Shown here piece after piece: positions 32,602 through 44,812 of a stretch of 64,000 bases of DNA. Source of the stretch: Maratus speciosus (taxonomy: Eukaryota > Arthropoda > Arachnida > Araneae > Salticidae); NCBI GenBank assembly GCA_963932465.1, contig OZ010795.1, positions 476,522,806 to 476,586,805 on the forward strand, given 5' to 3'. The notes below the pieces were generated by a model. That model did no database searches, was not told where the DNA came from, and saw only the letters and a list, made by a program, of their open reading frames with translations. Position 1 is the first letter of the stretch; the number at the start of each line of letters is the position of its first letter. The translations under genes and the position numbers were made by a program.

Positions 32602-34327
32602 TCAAATTTTGTGACGCAGAATAATTATTTAGCTTCGATCAAACACATTTAACGGAACACCCACATGCTAAAAATATGTAAATTGTATTATTATTATTAT
32701 TATATTGCAGACGAGACCCATACCTGCCGGACAATATGCCTAGCTTAACGAGTTCTGTACATGGCCGTGGGGCGAAAGTTGCCTGATCGCCTCATGACGG
32801 AAATCTGTCTGATGATACCTTGGCTTTCGTGGCTGAATCACTATTTATTTTTTTAACTAATGTGTATGTGAAGTGTACACAGTATATACAGGAAACAAAA
32901 AATCGTATTTAATTATATGTGAAAACTCGGCTAAGCCAATCCCGGGAATAATATTTTATTGATTTATGAGTTTTCATGCGTATAAAATTTAGAAAACTGT
33001 GCCCAAATGCTCTATTTAAAACTGTTTCCGAATTTATAAAATTCATAAGGCTTCAACGGTAAGAGCTTCTATAAAGGCCACTTTTCCAAACATTTGCCTT
33101 GTTATATAGAAATGAATTTTCGCAGAATATACGGGATATATAGATGGAGAATAAATATCAAATACCGAGAAAGAATTCTTTCGGCTGTAAACATATTGCC
33201 ACGTGAGGAATTCAAGACATAAAAAGATTTGTGATTCGTAGAATTATAATACTATATCTAACAAAATATAATTTGTATCTCTCATTCCCAGAACAAATAT
33301 GCGAAAAACAATCTTGTGTTAGAATTGAAATAAACAAGGTGTTGAATTATTAATCGATATTTAATAAAAGAGCTATAAATATTTCACACTGTGGAAACAC
33401 AAAATTAGAATTGCAAAATCTTTTAAGTATCTTCGTAAATTTAAACTGGCTACATTCCGACGCATTTATAAAGTCATTTTCATTCGTAAATGCATAAAAT
33501 TCTCAATTATTCTTATTCAGATAGCAGTAAATCTAGCAGAGTTACCTATTTTCATACAAAGGCAAAGAATCTTTCAGAAAGTACTGCCCAAGGTAACATT
33601 TTAAACAGATTTTTGGGACACTACAATCAATCTACTAAGGGAGTAATCGTTTTTTATAGTTTAAGATATATCCCAATTTACAGTAAAATAAAAAATCGTT
33701 GCTCAATACTTTGATTAATTAATGGTGATGTCTGCATATTTGACGCGTTTGTGAATAAAAAAATTACTTTGTGTTAGTCTCAAAAACATTTGCGCTGTTG
33801 AACGAGGGAAAATAATAATAACAATAAGTCGTTTTAATTGAACTTAAATCTTCTATAAAGTAATAAAATTACCTGATACATTCATTCAAAGAAATAATAT
33901 AATTGCGTTTTATATTTCATTATATCAAAATAGAAAACGTCAAATGAATCATAATAACTTTATCTAGTATACTGATAATTAAAGAGAAATGAAGAAATAA
34001 ATTACGCTTAGCATACTTAAAATATAAATATCATTAAGTAGACTATAACTTTTCAACTATAACACATAAGTATTGGAATTCAGACATGTTTTATTTATAT
34101 GTCATTAGCTTTCAAGCCAATAAATTAAACCAATAAAATTCATTTTCAGATAACGTTTTATGTGTTGATATTCAAAGATTCAACGGTATACAGTTACAAG
34201 TCAAACTGTAAGTGTTATTGGTGCAAGTGGCTGTGCGGCAACTGCGAGTGCTTATTATGCCAGTGTTATGGGGCGACTGAAAGTGTGTAAACTGAGTAAA
34301 CTGAAAAAGTTTAGTCCGAAAGAATAG
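32602..34327. other. Mostly AT-rich interval with one GC-richer patch
   Basis: The patch at 32710-32840 follows TATTATTATATTGCAG, which would serve as a splice acceptor. The frame beyond it is short (an ATG at about 32738 reaches a stop after about 16 codons). Nothing else recognised. Confidence 0.35.
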
Positions 34328-34591
34328 ATGAATTCACAGGCATATCCTTTTAGTCTGACTGATTACTGTCTACAATCTTCTCAGCATGTTCATTTTGATC
34401 TGGTTTCTGCAAGAATAATGTATTGTGATGCAAGCGTAGAAGATCCAGATTCACTTGAGGCTCCATTTTGCATTGTCGTTAAATTACAATTACCCGGGTG
34501 GGCTGCATACAGCTTCAGATGCTCAGAGACATCACAGTATAATTCTATTGATCTAGTGTTTCCAGGTTTAAGTGATTTGGGAGAAGAATAA
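34328..34591 (+). CDS. Unrecognised 87-codon frame
   Basis: Starts MNSQAYPFSLTDYCLQSS and ends LVFPGLSDLGEE. DNA here is a little richer in G+C than the surroundings. I recognise no domain. It may belong with the possible piggyBac remnant downstream, be a fragment of another element, or be chance. Confidence 0.15.
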   Translation: MNSQAYPFSLTDYCLQSSQHVHFDLVSARIMYCDASVEDPDSLEAPFCIVVKLQLPGWAAYSFRCSETSQYNSIDLVFPGLSDLGEE

Positions 34592-34734
34592 CTTGATCAA
34601 GTATGATGACGCCACCTACAAACACCCTAGCTAATTCAAAATCTTTTCAAAAAATGGGAGCCGTTTTGAAAAGAACAAAAAAGAATGGAAATTTTTGTAT
34701 TATTATTTTTCAGCATTGCCTTTAACCCCAATTC

Positions 34735-35010
34735 ACGCCTATAAGACATGATGGGAGCCTAAGCGGTCTAGATGCTAATTTTGAGTCTAATGGTGTACGC
34801 CAACTCAAAAGAGGAATAACAAGAATATAGTTTTTCGAAAAGCCAGACTGGCGATTTCCGTCCCTTGGGAGAGGGGTCTTTGCAATTCTACCATACTCCA
34901 CAGGTTAAAAACTGGCTCCATGTGCCGAAGCAAGCGAAAAAGACAGGCTGCCGCATGTGCAACACGTAAACTACTCTTTTCAGACGCTTTCAATCACGTG
35001 AAACACTTTT
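34735..35010 (+). pseudogene. Possible piggyBac transposase C-terminal remnant
   Basis: The plus strand encodes VFRKARLAISVP (about 34828) and, after a run of codons, HRLKTGSMCRSKRKRQ and ACATRKLLFSDAFNHVKHFS with a stop at about 35010. The spacing of C-x-x-K-R-K-R, C-A-T and F-x-x-x-x-H recalls the C-terminal Cys-rich domain of piggyBac transposases (C..C..C..C, then C-F-x-x-Y-H), with some Cys replaced. Upstream codons do not align well, so this is tentative. Confidence 0.3.
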
Positions 35011-36146
35011 CATGACTCAAGTGTTGCAAATGCATTAATCCATGAGCATGAAAAGAGCATCTCATTACAACAGGGTGCTGAAGACAGACGAACTCCTGAC
35101 GCATAGCTCTTTCGTCAGCTTCATTTGGTCACCACTAATTGAGAGTGGGACTAGTATCCTTGTGGTTTTCAACATAGTGCACCGAATAAAGAGGCCACGT
35201 GTCACGCTGTGACACAAATCCATCACGATACTCCAAAGAAACACCAAGAACACTCAAAAAGAGGTTTGTTTTGAATACTGATTTACAGGATACAGAGAGA
35301 GTTGGTCAACCGCTATTTTCGAATAGTAATTTTCGCCCGTTTTTAAAGAATTCTGAAATTTATAAAAGTCAAAGATTACACTTTTAAATATTGGAAATTA
35401 AACGTAATCCCTGATACGCAGCTTGGATTTATCAGGTTTTAAAACCTCAGTCTCTTTTCTAAATGATGAACAATTCTATACTGCTAATTGGTCGTTTTAA
35501 CGGAGTTCTCGCTTTATCCATGCTCGTATTAAGCGAGTTGGGCTATAATTTTTGAAGTAATATAAATGAATTTTTATTCCACCCTTTCTAGGTGAAAAAT
35601 ATGTATTTAAATAAATCGCGTAATTTGAAAGATATTTTGTCAAAGTATATTCTTACGAGTATTAATATTTTTTGCATTTTAGTAATTTTACTATCGGATT
35701 TTCGAAAAGATATTATTTTATATTTTCGAGTTTTCTCTAAACAAATTTTTCATAGAGTAGGAGATCAGCGATATTCCACCCATTATTCAATTAGATTGTA
35801 AAAAATAAAAATATATATATACTTGACGTTGTCATTATTGTTCAAAACACTACTTAAATTTTCGGAATCTTTCCATTTTTTTGTCAAATAAATGGATTGG
35901 ATTAATATAAGATGAAATGTTTTTTAAACTTTCTACGTTTTCATTTTTTAATGTTAAATTTTAGGAAAGCTTCTTAACTTGAATTTTTATTATTTTTTTT
36001 AGTATATTGTAAAGGTCTTTAAAAGAAAAATTTATATCTAACATTAATTTTCCTTATAATTATTATTTTATCTATATAATATTACATTTTAGATGAAGCA
36101 GGATTTATTTAAATATCAGGGAAGAATAATAAGTAATTTAAATACA
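35011..36146. other. Interval with no gene recognised
   Basis: GC-richer up to about 35250, then AT-rich. Two 62-codon minus-strand frames (34805-34993 and 35065-35253) have no recognisable domain. Confidence 0.4.
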
Positions 36147-36205
36147 TAGAAGCGTAAAAAATACAACGTTAAAAGCACCAAAAATTTTAAATTTTAAGCA
36201 TACCG

Positions 36206-36236
36206 GTTTCGGTAGCATATAGCATACCTTCCTCAG
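36206..36236 (-). ncRNA. Hammerhead ribozyme core of Penelope element A
   Basis: On the minus strand CTGAGGA (36236-36230) fits CUGANGA. It is followed by a short stem II (GGTA/TACC with a loop of about ten bases) and GAAAC (36210-36206). Position in the element tail fits the hammerhead motifs described for Penelope-like elements. Both core boxes are intact. Confidence 0.65.
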
Positions 36237-36425
36237 TGCTGAGGATGGCGGAAATTTGCTCACATATGTAGTAGAGATGGGGATTCAAGTTAAAGGTTTA
36301 TTGACCAATAAGAAAACAGAGGATTGCAGGTAACAGCCAATCGGAAAATAGATGGGAAATGAAACCGAAGTCATGAGGGAAAAAAATTAAGAGACAGACG
36401 TTTTTATGTAATATTTCCAACAATC

Positions 36426-38712
36426 TCATAATGGAGGAATAGCGAATTCACAATTAACAATATTTTTAAAATTTTTATAAATATGAAATGCTTCAAGGAA
36501 GTTAAGTTCGTGTATAGAAGTAGGTTTAGAGATTATTTTAACCGAACTGAAGTCAAAAGTATGATTCATCTCCCAGCAATGTTTTGCAATAGACGATTTA
36601 TTGATTTCTTGCTTTGTTCTTTGATACGAAATTTTAAGCAGCGTTTGGTTTGTCCAATATAGGAAAGGACACACTGGTAATTAATACGCTGGATACCCTA
36701 TGAATTGGATAATTCAATAGGATTTTTGAGTTTGGATAGGGTGAGTTTATTGGTAGGGGCAAAAATTATTTTGAAGTCATATTGTCTAAGAATTTTAACA
36801 TTGGGAAAGCTTTATTTAGGAAAGAAGGGTAACACAATGCTAATATTGGAAAGAGTAGAAGACCGAGAAGAGTGTGAGGAACGATTATGCTGAAGTTTAA
36901 ATAGAGCAGTATCAATAATAGAGGGGTTGTAACCTCTGTCATTCGCAGTGGCTTTAATGTATTGAATTTCACTATTAAATGACTGAGAATCAGAGCAAAC
37001 ATGCATGGCACGATTTATAAATGTATAAAAAGTGGCCATTTTTTGGCTTAGGGGATGACAAGAACGAGCATGTAGTGGCAAAGAAACAGCGAAGCTTTTG
37101 CGATAGACGGATGTAGTGAAACCGGTTACAGTGCGAGTGACAAGGGTATCCAAAAGTGGGAGAGAACTATTACTTTCAGTTTCATAAGTGAATTGAATAT
37201 TGCTATCAATAGAGTTCATAATGTTAAGAATATTATCAATATTCTAAAAAGTGGTGTCAATTAAGTCATAAGTAATGTGTCATCAACATAGCGAATCCAG
37301 AAAGGGAAAGATAATTTATTGAAAAGGGAGCATTCAAAATAATGCATATAGATAGATGTCTGCGAAAATGGGTGACAGGGTGGAGCCCATGGCTAAACCG
37401 TCAGATTGTTTGTAAAAATTTCCTTGGAATGAAAATGTAGTTTGAGATAGACATATGCGAGTGAGGGATATAAGTTCTTGGATTTCAAAATATGAATAAT
37501 GAAATTCACGAAGTCTCTGTTCAAGACAAGAGAGGGCACCACTTATCGGGACATTCGTGAAAAGTGATTTGACGTCAAAAAAGACCATAATAAATTTAGT
37601 CGGGGATAAGTTCTGAATCATTTTAGCAAAGGTGATGGAGTTCTTTACCGTATATAAATTGTCGGACAGGAGAAGAGAAAATATAGTTGATAGATATTTC
37701 GCTAGGCGGTAAGTGGCCGTACCAATATTTGAAACTATGGGACGAAAATATATATTGGATTTATGAACTGTCGGAAGAGCATAAAATCTTGCGCAGTTAG
37801 CGACAGAAGGGGAAATATGGGCATGTATAGACTTAGGTAGAAGAGGACAAGTCTTAACAATGGATTTAATTTGTGATAATTCTTTTTTGGAAGGGTCCCG
37901 AGGTAGAAGTTCATATGGACCGTTTTTAATAAGATTTTCCACTCCATCAATATATTGCTTCTTATCAAGGATGACAATCTGGCCACCCTTATCAGCTTTT
38001 GTTATTACAATATTGTCATTTGATTTAAGATCTTTCAAGGCAGTTTTTTCAAGCGAGGTGAGATTAGATTTAGTATTGGAATTAAAACTAACATTGGCCA
38101 TAATGTGATGTCGTAAATCTTATTTTTGTATTTCAGTTAGACAATTTCTATTTTTAAATGGTTTTTCAACCGGAGCAATTACCTCAGGGAAAAAAGCTTT
38201 TTTAGAAATTGCAAAATTAGAATTAAGCTTAAGAACAGAATATTGTGTTTTTGAAATAACTGTACTAGAAAGGTTGATGACAGCATTCTGATTGACGATA
38301 GGAAGATCAGCGGGTGGCAAGGAAACGGATGACTCAAGCAGGCGGGTAAATTTAGCATTGAGTTTGTGTGAGTGTTTGCTGAAAAGAATTTCAGCAAGAT
38401 GCCATGAATTTATATCTATGGACTTGAAATTAGAAAGATTAGCTGCCAAATTTAAATGTAGATTAAATAATTGCTTTTCTATTTTGGAAATGGAGAGACG
38501 AGTATCTTTAATAACGGCACGAAGAATGGCGAAGTGAGTTCTGTAAAAAGCCTTTTTGACGAAGAACGAACTCAAAATACTGCATTTAAGAATTATGAAT
38601 TTAGGGATGATTCATTGACGTTTATAGCGGAGAATGAATCTTAGCCGATTGCGTGACTTCAACTTTTTGGCCCGTAGGCGGAAGAAACGATTAATTAACT
38701 TTTTACCCATAT
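36426..38712 (-). pseudogene. Penelope-like polyprotein A, several frame breaks
   Basis: From about 38712 the minus strand encodes INRFFRLRAKKLKSRNRLRF, then a frame at 38575-38120 (Penelope N-terminal region) ending in a stop. The RT frame at 38101-37334 has DNIVITKADKGGQIVILDKK, FYALPTVHKS and FRPIVSNIGT, then FFDVKSLFTNVP (motif A), and then QSDGLAMGSTLSPIFADIY (motif B). A 4-bp duplication (CTAT) near 37350 shifts the frame before YVDDT (motif C, about 37290). The linker runs 37219-36812. The endonuclease end at 36674-36426 has SSIAKHCWEMNHTFDF and NFLEAFHIYKNFKN. Reverse transcriptase and nuclease once copied and inserted the RNA; this copy is dead. Confidence 0.88.
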
Positions 38713-38763
38713 AAGGAATGAAATTGCTGATCCAATCTCCCCCTCTGATAAAAAGCAATATAT

Positions 38764-40333
38764 AGATGGAGTGGAAAATCTTATTAAAAACAGTTCATAT
38801 GAACGTCTACCTCGGGACCCTTCCGAAAAAGAATTATCACAAATTAAACCCATTGTTAAGTCTTGTCCTCGTCTACCTAAGTCTATACATACCTATATTT
38901 CCCCTTCAGTCGCTAACTGCACAAGATTTTATGCTCTTCCGAAAGTTCATAAACCCAATATACCTTTTCGCCCCATAGTTTCAAATATTGGCACGGCCTC
39001 TTAACGCCTAGCGAAATATCTAACAGCTATATATTCTCCTCTCCTGTCCGACAATTTATACACGGTACAGAATTCTATCATCTTTGCTAAAATTATTCAG
39101 AATTTATCCCCGACTAAATTTACTACGGTCTCCTTTGACGTCAAATCACTTTTCACGAATGTCCCGATAAATGGAGCCCTCTGTTGTCTTGAACAGAGAC
39201 TTCGTGAATTTCATTATTCATATTTTGAAATTCAAGAACTTATATCCCTCACTCGCATATGTCCATCTCAAACTACATTTTCATTTCAAGGAAATTTTTA
39301 CAAACAATCTGATGGTTTAGCCTTGGGCACCCCCCTGTCACCCATCCTCGCAGACATCTATATGCATTATTTTGAATGCTCCCTTTTCAATAAATTATCT
39401 TTTCCTTTCTGGATTTGCTATGTTGATGACACATTCACCTTAATTGACACCTCTCTTCACAATAATGATAATATTCTTAACATTATGAACTCTATTGATA
39501 GCAATATTCAATTCAAATATAAAACTGAAAATAATAGTCTCTCCCATTTTTGGATACCGTTGTCACTCGCACTGTAACCGGTTTCACTACATCCGTTTAT
39601 CGCAAAAGCTTCGCTGTTTCTTTGCGAACCCATGCTCGTTCTTGTCATCCCCCAAGCCAAAAATGGTCGCCTTTTATACGTTTGTAAATCGTGCGATACA
39701 TGTTTGCTCTGATTCTCAGTCATTTAATTGTGAAATTCAATACATTAAAGTCATTGCGATTGACAAAGGTTACAACCCCTCTATAATTGATACTGCTCTA
39801 TTTAAACTTCAGCTTCCTCGTTCCTCAAACTCTCCTCAGTCTTCTACTCTTTCCAATATTAGCATTGTGTTGCCCTTCTTTCCTAAATAAAGCTTTCCCA
39901 TTTCTAAAATTCTTAGACAATATGACTTCAAAATAATTTTTGCCCCTACCAATAAACTCACCCTATCCAAACTAAAAAACCCTATTGAATTATCCAATAC
40001 ATGGAGTATCTAGCGTATTAATTGCCAGTGTGGCCTTTCCTAGATTGGACAAACCAAACGCTGCTTAAAATTTCGTATCAAAGAACATAAACAATATATT
40101 AAAAAAGCAAGAAATCAATAAATCGTCTATTGCAAAACATTGCTGGGAGATGAATCATACATTTGACTTCAATTCAGTTAAAATAATCTCTAAACCTACT
40201 TCTATACACGGACTTAACTTCCTTGAAGCATTTCATATTTATAAAAATTTTAAAAATACTGTTAATTGTGAATTCGCTATTCCCCCATTATTAGATTGTT
40301 GGAAATATTACATAAAAACTTCTGTTCTCTTAA
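38764..40333 (+). pseudogene. Penelope-like RT and GIY-YIG endonuclease B, decayed
   Basis: Begins at YIDGVENLIKNSSYERLPRD, already inside the RT. Then come FYALPKVHKPNIPFRPIVSN and, after a stop near 39001, FDVKSLFTNVPINGA (motif A), QSDGLALGTPLSPILADIYM (motif B) and FWICYVDDTFTLID (motif C, about 39410-39450). Frameshifts near 39550 and 39890 follow. The linker frame is at 39495-39890. The nuclease part has INCQCGLS and IGQTKRCLKFRIKEH, but the second GIY-YIG Tyr is a stop in S-x-I-G. The last block is HCWEMNHTFDFNSVKIISKP to AIPPLLDCWKYY. Inactive. Confidence 0.85.
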
Positions 40334-40482
40334 TTTTTTCCCTCACTACTTCGGTTCCATTTCCTATCTATTTTCCTATTGGCTGTTACCTGAAATCCTC
40401 TGTTTTCCTATTGGTCAATAAACCTTTAACTTGAATCCCCATCTCTGCTATATATGTGAACAAATTTTCGCCATCCTTAGTA

Positions 40483-40513
40483 TTGAGGAAGGTATGCTAT
40501 ATGCTACCGAAAC
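40483..40513 (+). ncRNA. Hammerhead-like motif of Penelope element B (core mutated)
   Basis: TTGAGGA (40483-40489) replaces the CTGAGGA of element A. Stem II and GAAAC (40509-40513) are the same. The first C of CUGANGA is an essential core base, so this copy should not cleave. Confidence 0.6.
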
Positions 40514-40573
40514 CGGTATGCTTAAGATTTAAAATTTTTGGTGCTTTTAAAGTTGTATTTTTTACGCTTCTAT

Positions 40574-40952
40574 TATGTTGCACCAAGCTCCTTCTTTATA
40601 ATTATTTATAATTAATTTAAATACATATTTGTTTAAATATCTAAAATATGCATTTATATATTCAAGGATCTGCCATTCCATATTAGGTTGCATAAAATGT
40701 CTAAAAGCCACATAAACTGCATTTTGACAAGTTAGAGATTAAAGCTAATTGCATTGAAACATCTTTAATTTCTGAAGTGAAAGATTTAAGTTATCTTTCA
40801 ACTTGTCTAGTTCCATTAATTTAAGAGAAAAGTAGTTTATTGAAAATTCTCATCATTCTTTCACATTTATCGTCTGTGTTTATGTTTATTATGTAGTTAA
40901 GTAAATTTAAATTCAAAATGGTTAGTAAAAAATTTATATGCGCATAAATTAT
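40574..40952. other. AT-rich interval, nothing recognised
   Basis: No feature recognised. Confidence 0.4.
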
Positions 40953-40990
40953 ACTAGCTGTACCCGTGACTTCGTTCACTTAACATTTAA
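40953..40990 (-). mobile_element. Possible Helitron 3' end (minus strand)
   Basis: On the minus strand the sequence ...GAACGAAGTCACGGGTACAG is followed by CTAG and T. The GGGTACAGCTAG(T) ending is common for animal Helitrons. The hairpin before it is weak (GTGA/TCAC). The matching 5' TC end was not located. Confidence 0.4.
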
Positions 40991-42237
40991 AGAAGAAAAA
41001 CTTCATCAATTAAGCAAAAAATTTCGATAATTAATAGCATATGCAATTAACCTTTTATCATATCTTACAGCAGAAACACTTCTAATGATCCAAATTTGCT
41101 TATTTTTGTTTATATATATATATATAGGATCATTTGAATTTCTTTCGTGAGCTTGAAATTTCATACCCGTTTGCTAAGATTAAATGAAGAATAAATTTAC
41201 ATCTCTGTTATTCTATTTTATTATTTATATTTATTCTATTTTATACTTATTCCGTTCATGAATACTGATTTATGTTTTCGTGACAAAGAATATTATCGAA
41301 AGAGATATATTAGTAAATAGTGATTATTAACAGATCACTTCAGACGTGTCTTTGAATTGATTAGAATAATCGAAAAATCAACATACAGTATTATGTTTCT
41401 ATTCCAAAAAATCACATCTTGGAAAAGAAAAAAAGGTAAATGCTATTAAAAAATTCAGCCATGGTGAAGCATCAAAAGTCAAAAATAAATAATAAATGTA
41501 CGAGAAATATCTTTAACTTTCAAATATTTATTACATATTCATTTCATGGTACCGCATTTTTAATAGCTGCAGATCTACCAATACTATCAAAATGTTTATC
41601 ACGCTCCGAAGACTCCCGAAGCCTAAATGCTTATTATTTAAGCAATAGAGTTGCTTATTTCTTTCAATTGCGGAAGAAATCTATTTATGGAAAAAGCAGT
41701 CCAGTTACAGCTAAATCTTTTCTTATCGATTGTTGTGTTGTAATTTTGCATTATGGAAGCTTGACAATTTGTAGGAACATGCTCTAATGGGGGACAGAGT
41801 TCGTGTTTAAGAGATTTTTAACTATAGATTTTAGATATTTTAAAATCGAAAGAAAATTTCCCTACTTCTCTTTCGGTTCTCAATAATCATTATGCCGTTA
41901 AAAATGTGAGGGATGTGAGGTGGAAGGCAAACCTTTTGCTTAATTGGTGATTTCACCACTTCTTTACGTGTAAACGATGTCATATATGAATTCTAATCTT
42001 TAATTAAAATTACTTGCTAAACATTCTTATATCGAATTTCTGGGAGATTTTACGGTTAAAGGGTGTTAAACATTAATTTCCGAATGGTAAATTCTGTGGA
42101 AATCAAACTATTATTTAAAAGTGCTATAAAATGCTAATATTTTCTGAAAAAAAAATGTTAATGATTTAAAATATGACAATGTCACTTGGTTAGTTTTTCG
42201 TACGGAATAATACTTGTCGGTATAAATATATATATAT
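40991..42237. other. Interval with no gene recognised
   Basis: A 115-codon frame at 41440-41787 shows no recognisable domain and is probably chance. A (TA)n run lies at about 41111-41126. Confidence 0.35.
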
Positions 42238-42300
42238 ACTAGGGGGCTCTGTCCCCCGCAATCTACGCTCGCCAACCCCCGTTCAGACACCGCAGAATCT
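42238..42300 (-). mobile_element. Possible Helitron-type 3' end with GC hairpin (minus strand)
   Basis: On the plus strand ACTAG is followed at once by GGGG, CTCTGT and CCCCC, so the minus strand ends in a G/C hairpin, then CTAG and T. The patch to about 42290 is GC-rich. The hairpin sits closer to CTAG than usual. Confidence 0.3.
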
Positions 42301-42800
42301 AAAAACACGCTAATCTGATGGGTTTTAAAAATATTAGAGAAGATTGAATTATAATGGAAAAAGCTGTGCAGATCTCCCTGTAAACGGGTTCCCATTCAAT
42401 TCCCTTTGATTACAAAATATTAAGGGCGAATCAGTTGCTGTTAAGACATCCAGTGGTTGTTTTCGTTTTTGATTAAAGAGGATCAGTTAAACATTTGAAA
42501 AGAAGCTAAAATAAAATAAATTATGCATACAGAGTCCTTGTCTCTCGGTATTTTAAAACAATCTCTATAACAATAGCCAAAGTCATGTGACTATCATCAA
42601 CAGTTCCAGGTGGACCACTTTGCTTTTATACTCTATGTGCCATTTTGTTACTTTAATGTTAGCCAGGCACAGGTGATAAGTCGCCAAATATTATTCTATC
42701 GCCATCATTTCATCTATATTATAATAGTTCAAGTCATCAACTGCCATAAACAAATACGCTTTGATCCCTTCGCCGTTCATATGAAAGTTTGGCACAGATG
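42301..42800. other. Interval with no gene recognised
   Basis: No coding sequence recognised. Several TCGCCA/TGGCGA words start at about 42681. Confidence 0.4.
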
Positions 42801-42988
42801 CCATATACGTCCCATATTGGCGCGATTTTTTAACGACGCCAATTTGGGGAACGCATCAACAGCATAAACAACAACATCCGACTTACTATATCAAGCAAAA
42901 TAACGATACTTTGGCACCAGTTAAGTGCACGTTCCGTATACGACATTGGCGTCAGAAAAAAATCGCGCCAATATGGGACCGTATGTTT
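42801..42988. repeat. Inverted repeat with 40-bp arms
   Basis: CCCATATTGGCGCGATTTTT plus ACGACGCCAAT (42811-42842) recurs inverted at 42945-42979. Outer bases (CATA..CG) also pair. A second outer pair, GCCAAATATTA at about 42682 and its inverse near 43145, suggests a larger palindromic element. Confidence 0.75.
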
Positions 42989-43251
42989 TTCATTTTGATT
43001 AAAAAATCAAATTATTTTTTTGAATAAAACTACATAAAATTTGCCATGGTCGCAAAGAATTCTTGGTACTGTTACGCTAGCCGGATGCAAATCTCGCCAA
43101 TAGCTTTTCTTAACTCGCCAGTTAGCATTTTTTTTTTCGAGTGGTAATATTTGGCCAGTTGTCATACACGCACAGCAAGTTTGGCGTGATTTTTTTTTTA
43201 CCAAAATTTGGCGAAAACCTCGTTTTCAAATACCAGTTACATATGCATTTT

Positions 43252-43550
43252 CGGTATTACTTAGTTATCCCGTCGACCAAAAATCTATCGCCAAATTATA
43301 AGATTAAATATGCCAATAATGGTTGATCGTAAATGTCACATTCACTTGACTTTAAGCAAGTTACCCGTGTTTACGTCATCAACTGATTTTTATTTCGACT
43401 TTTTATTTGTATATTTATTAATGTTATACTAATTTATTTGTTCTTTCGTTATTTAAAATAAAAATTATGTCCATTTGTATAATTTGGCGAGTGTTTTGGC
43501 AATTTATATATTTTGGCGAAATGGGTCGACGGAATAACTAAGTAGTACCG
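43252..43550. mobile_element. MITE-like element, 27-bp terminal inverted repeats
   Basis: The left end CGGTATTACTTAGTTATCCC plus GTCGACC (43252-43278) and the inverted right end (43524-43550) differ at two of 27 positions. The 299-bp element has no coding capacity. No clear target duplication was identified. Confidence 0.75.
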
Positions 43551-43699
43551 TATTTTTTAATTATTTTCTATTATTTTCTAAAGGAAATAAAAAAATAATT
43601 AATAATTATAGAACGACATGATTTATATAATTTATAAAAAGAAATAAAAGTAAATAAACATTTATTATCAAATAAACGACAATAGCCGTGTTAACATGA

Positions 43700-44027
43700 C
43701 AACCTTTTCTGAAATATAAAAAAAATATCTGTTTGATTAAAATTTGAGTTGTCATCATTAGAAAAATGTATATAAAATTAGAAAAAAATTAATATTTCGA
43801 AAAGTAATTCGAATTTAAAAATTCTAATACCAGTTTTGAGATCTGCGGATCAATGCTGATTTTTGGTATTAATTTCATCGCAGCGTATTCCATATTTTAG
43901 GAGAAATCGCTTGAAACATAATCAGTTGTTTAATCAGTCAATTCATACATCCGTTTCATAAATTCGCTTCATATATCCGTTTCATAAATTCGTTTCATTA
44001 GGATTTTGTATATATAGGGTATATATT
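43700..44027 (+). repeat. Dispersed repeat R1, copy B
   Basis: Same family and orientation as 115-420, with a duplicated CCGTTTCATAAATTCG segment near the end. Confidence 0.8.
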
Positions 44028-44812
44028 CTTTCACTTTATGAATCATGTAAAACTATGCATTTTAACATAATTAAAACATGAAATCGCTTAGCGAAGTCCA
44101 ATATTATTGTACCACATTTAGAAAAAATATTGAAATTTATTTTTACTAAATTTTCAATTTTAAGTAAGAAAATGTATTTAAAATGTAAGCTAAAGTTACA
44201 TTTTGAATAATGCGACTTTTGATGCAAAACATTATTTCTGAAATGTATATTGTTATTTTAAGATTTCCTTTTTAATATCGAAGCTTGTAAAATGAATATT
44301 ACACCACTTTGATGAAATTAAAACGATTATTTAAATGAATGCTTTACATGAAAAGATATTACATCATTTTTACCCGATAAAACATTTTACTAAAAACGCC
44401 TTTGTGATATTTTTAAACTGTCGTCTGTTAAAAATAATTAATTAAAATAGTATATTATTTTTTTAACTCAATTTGTAGGTGCAATAACTTTCCACTTAAA
44501 TGTACGGAATTTTAATTTACATCCTTGTTTGTAAATACCAATATGCTGGCAGACGAATTTTTCTTCTGAGGAACAAATTCATTCATAAAGCTTCAATGTG
44601 TGAAAATATGTTTTTCGTTTTAGGAAAATTTACTTTAATCATGTTTTTGTACCATCTATACAAATTGAAATTAAATTAGTTTTAATTTTAAAGAGATAAT
44701 AGCGTCAAAAAATATATTAATCAGTTTTATTTAGCTTTTTTCGCAAAAAATGTCTTCTACTGATAATCATAGCGTGAATTTTGAATGCTGTCACTCATTT
44801 GTATGTAACTTA
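44028..44812. other. AT-rich interval, nothing recognised
   Basis: No coding region or repeat recognised. Confidence 0.4.

Larger units (their letters stand above)
36147..38720 (-). mobile_element. Penelope-like element A (GIY-YIG type)
   Basis: A nearly full-length retroelement on the minus strand: N-terminal region, reverse transcriptase, linker, GIY-YIG endonuclease, then a tail with a hammerhead motif. Its outer end (CATAGAAGCGTAAAAAATAC on plus) matches the inverse of the outer end of element B at about 40573. A and B lie head to head with about 25 bp between them. Confidence 0.88.
38747..40573 (+). mobile_element. Penelope-like element B, 5'-truncated
   Basis: A second copy of the same family on the plus strand, starting within the RT N-terminal region (AAAAAGCAATATATAGATGG) and running to the same outer end as element A. 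With A it forms an inverted repeat with arms of about 1.8 kb. Confidence 0.88.

Noticed and set aside
41440..41787. 115-codon frame as a host gene
   Set aside because: No domain, signal or composition change, and flanked by transposon debris.
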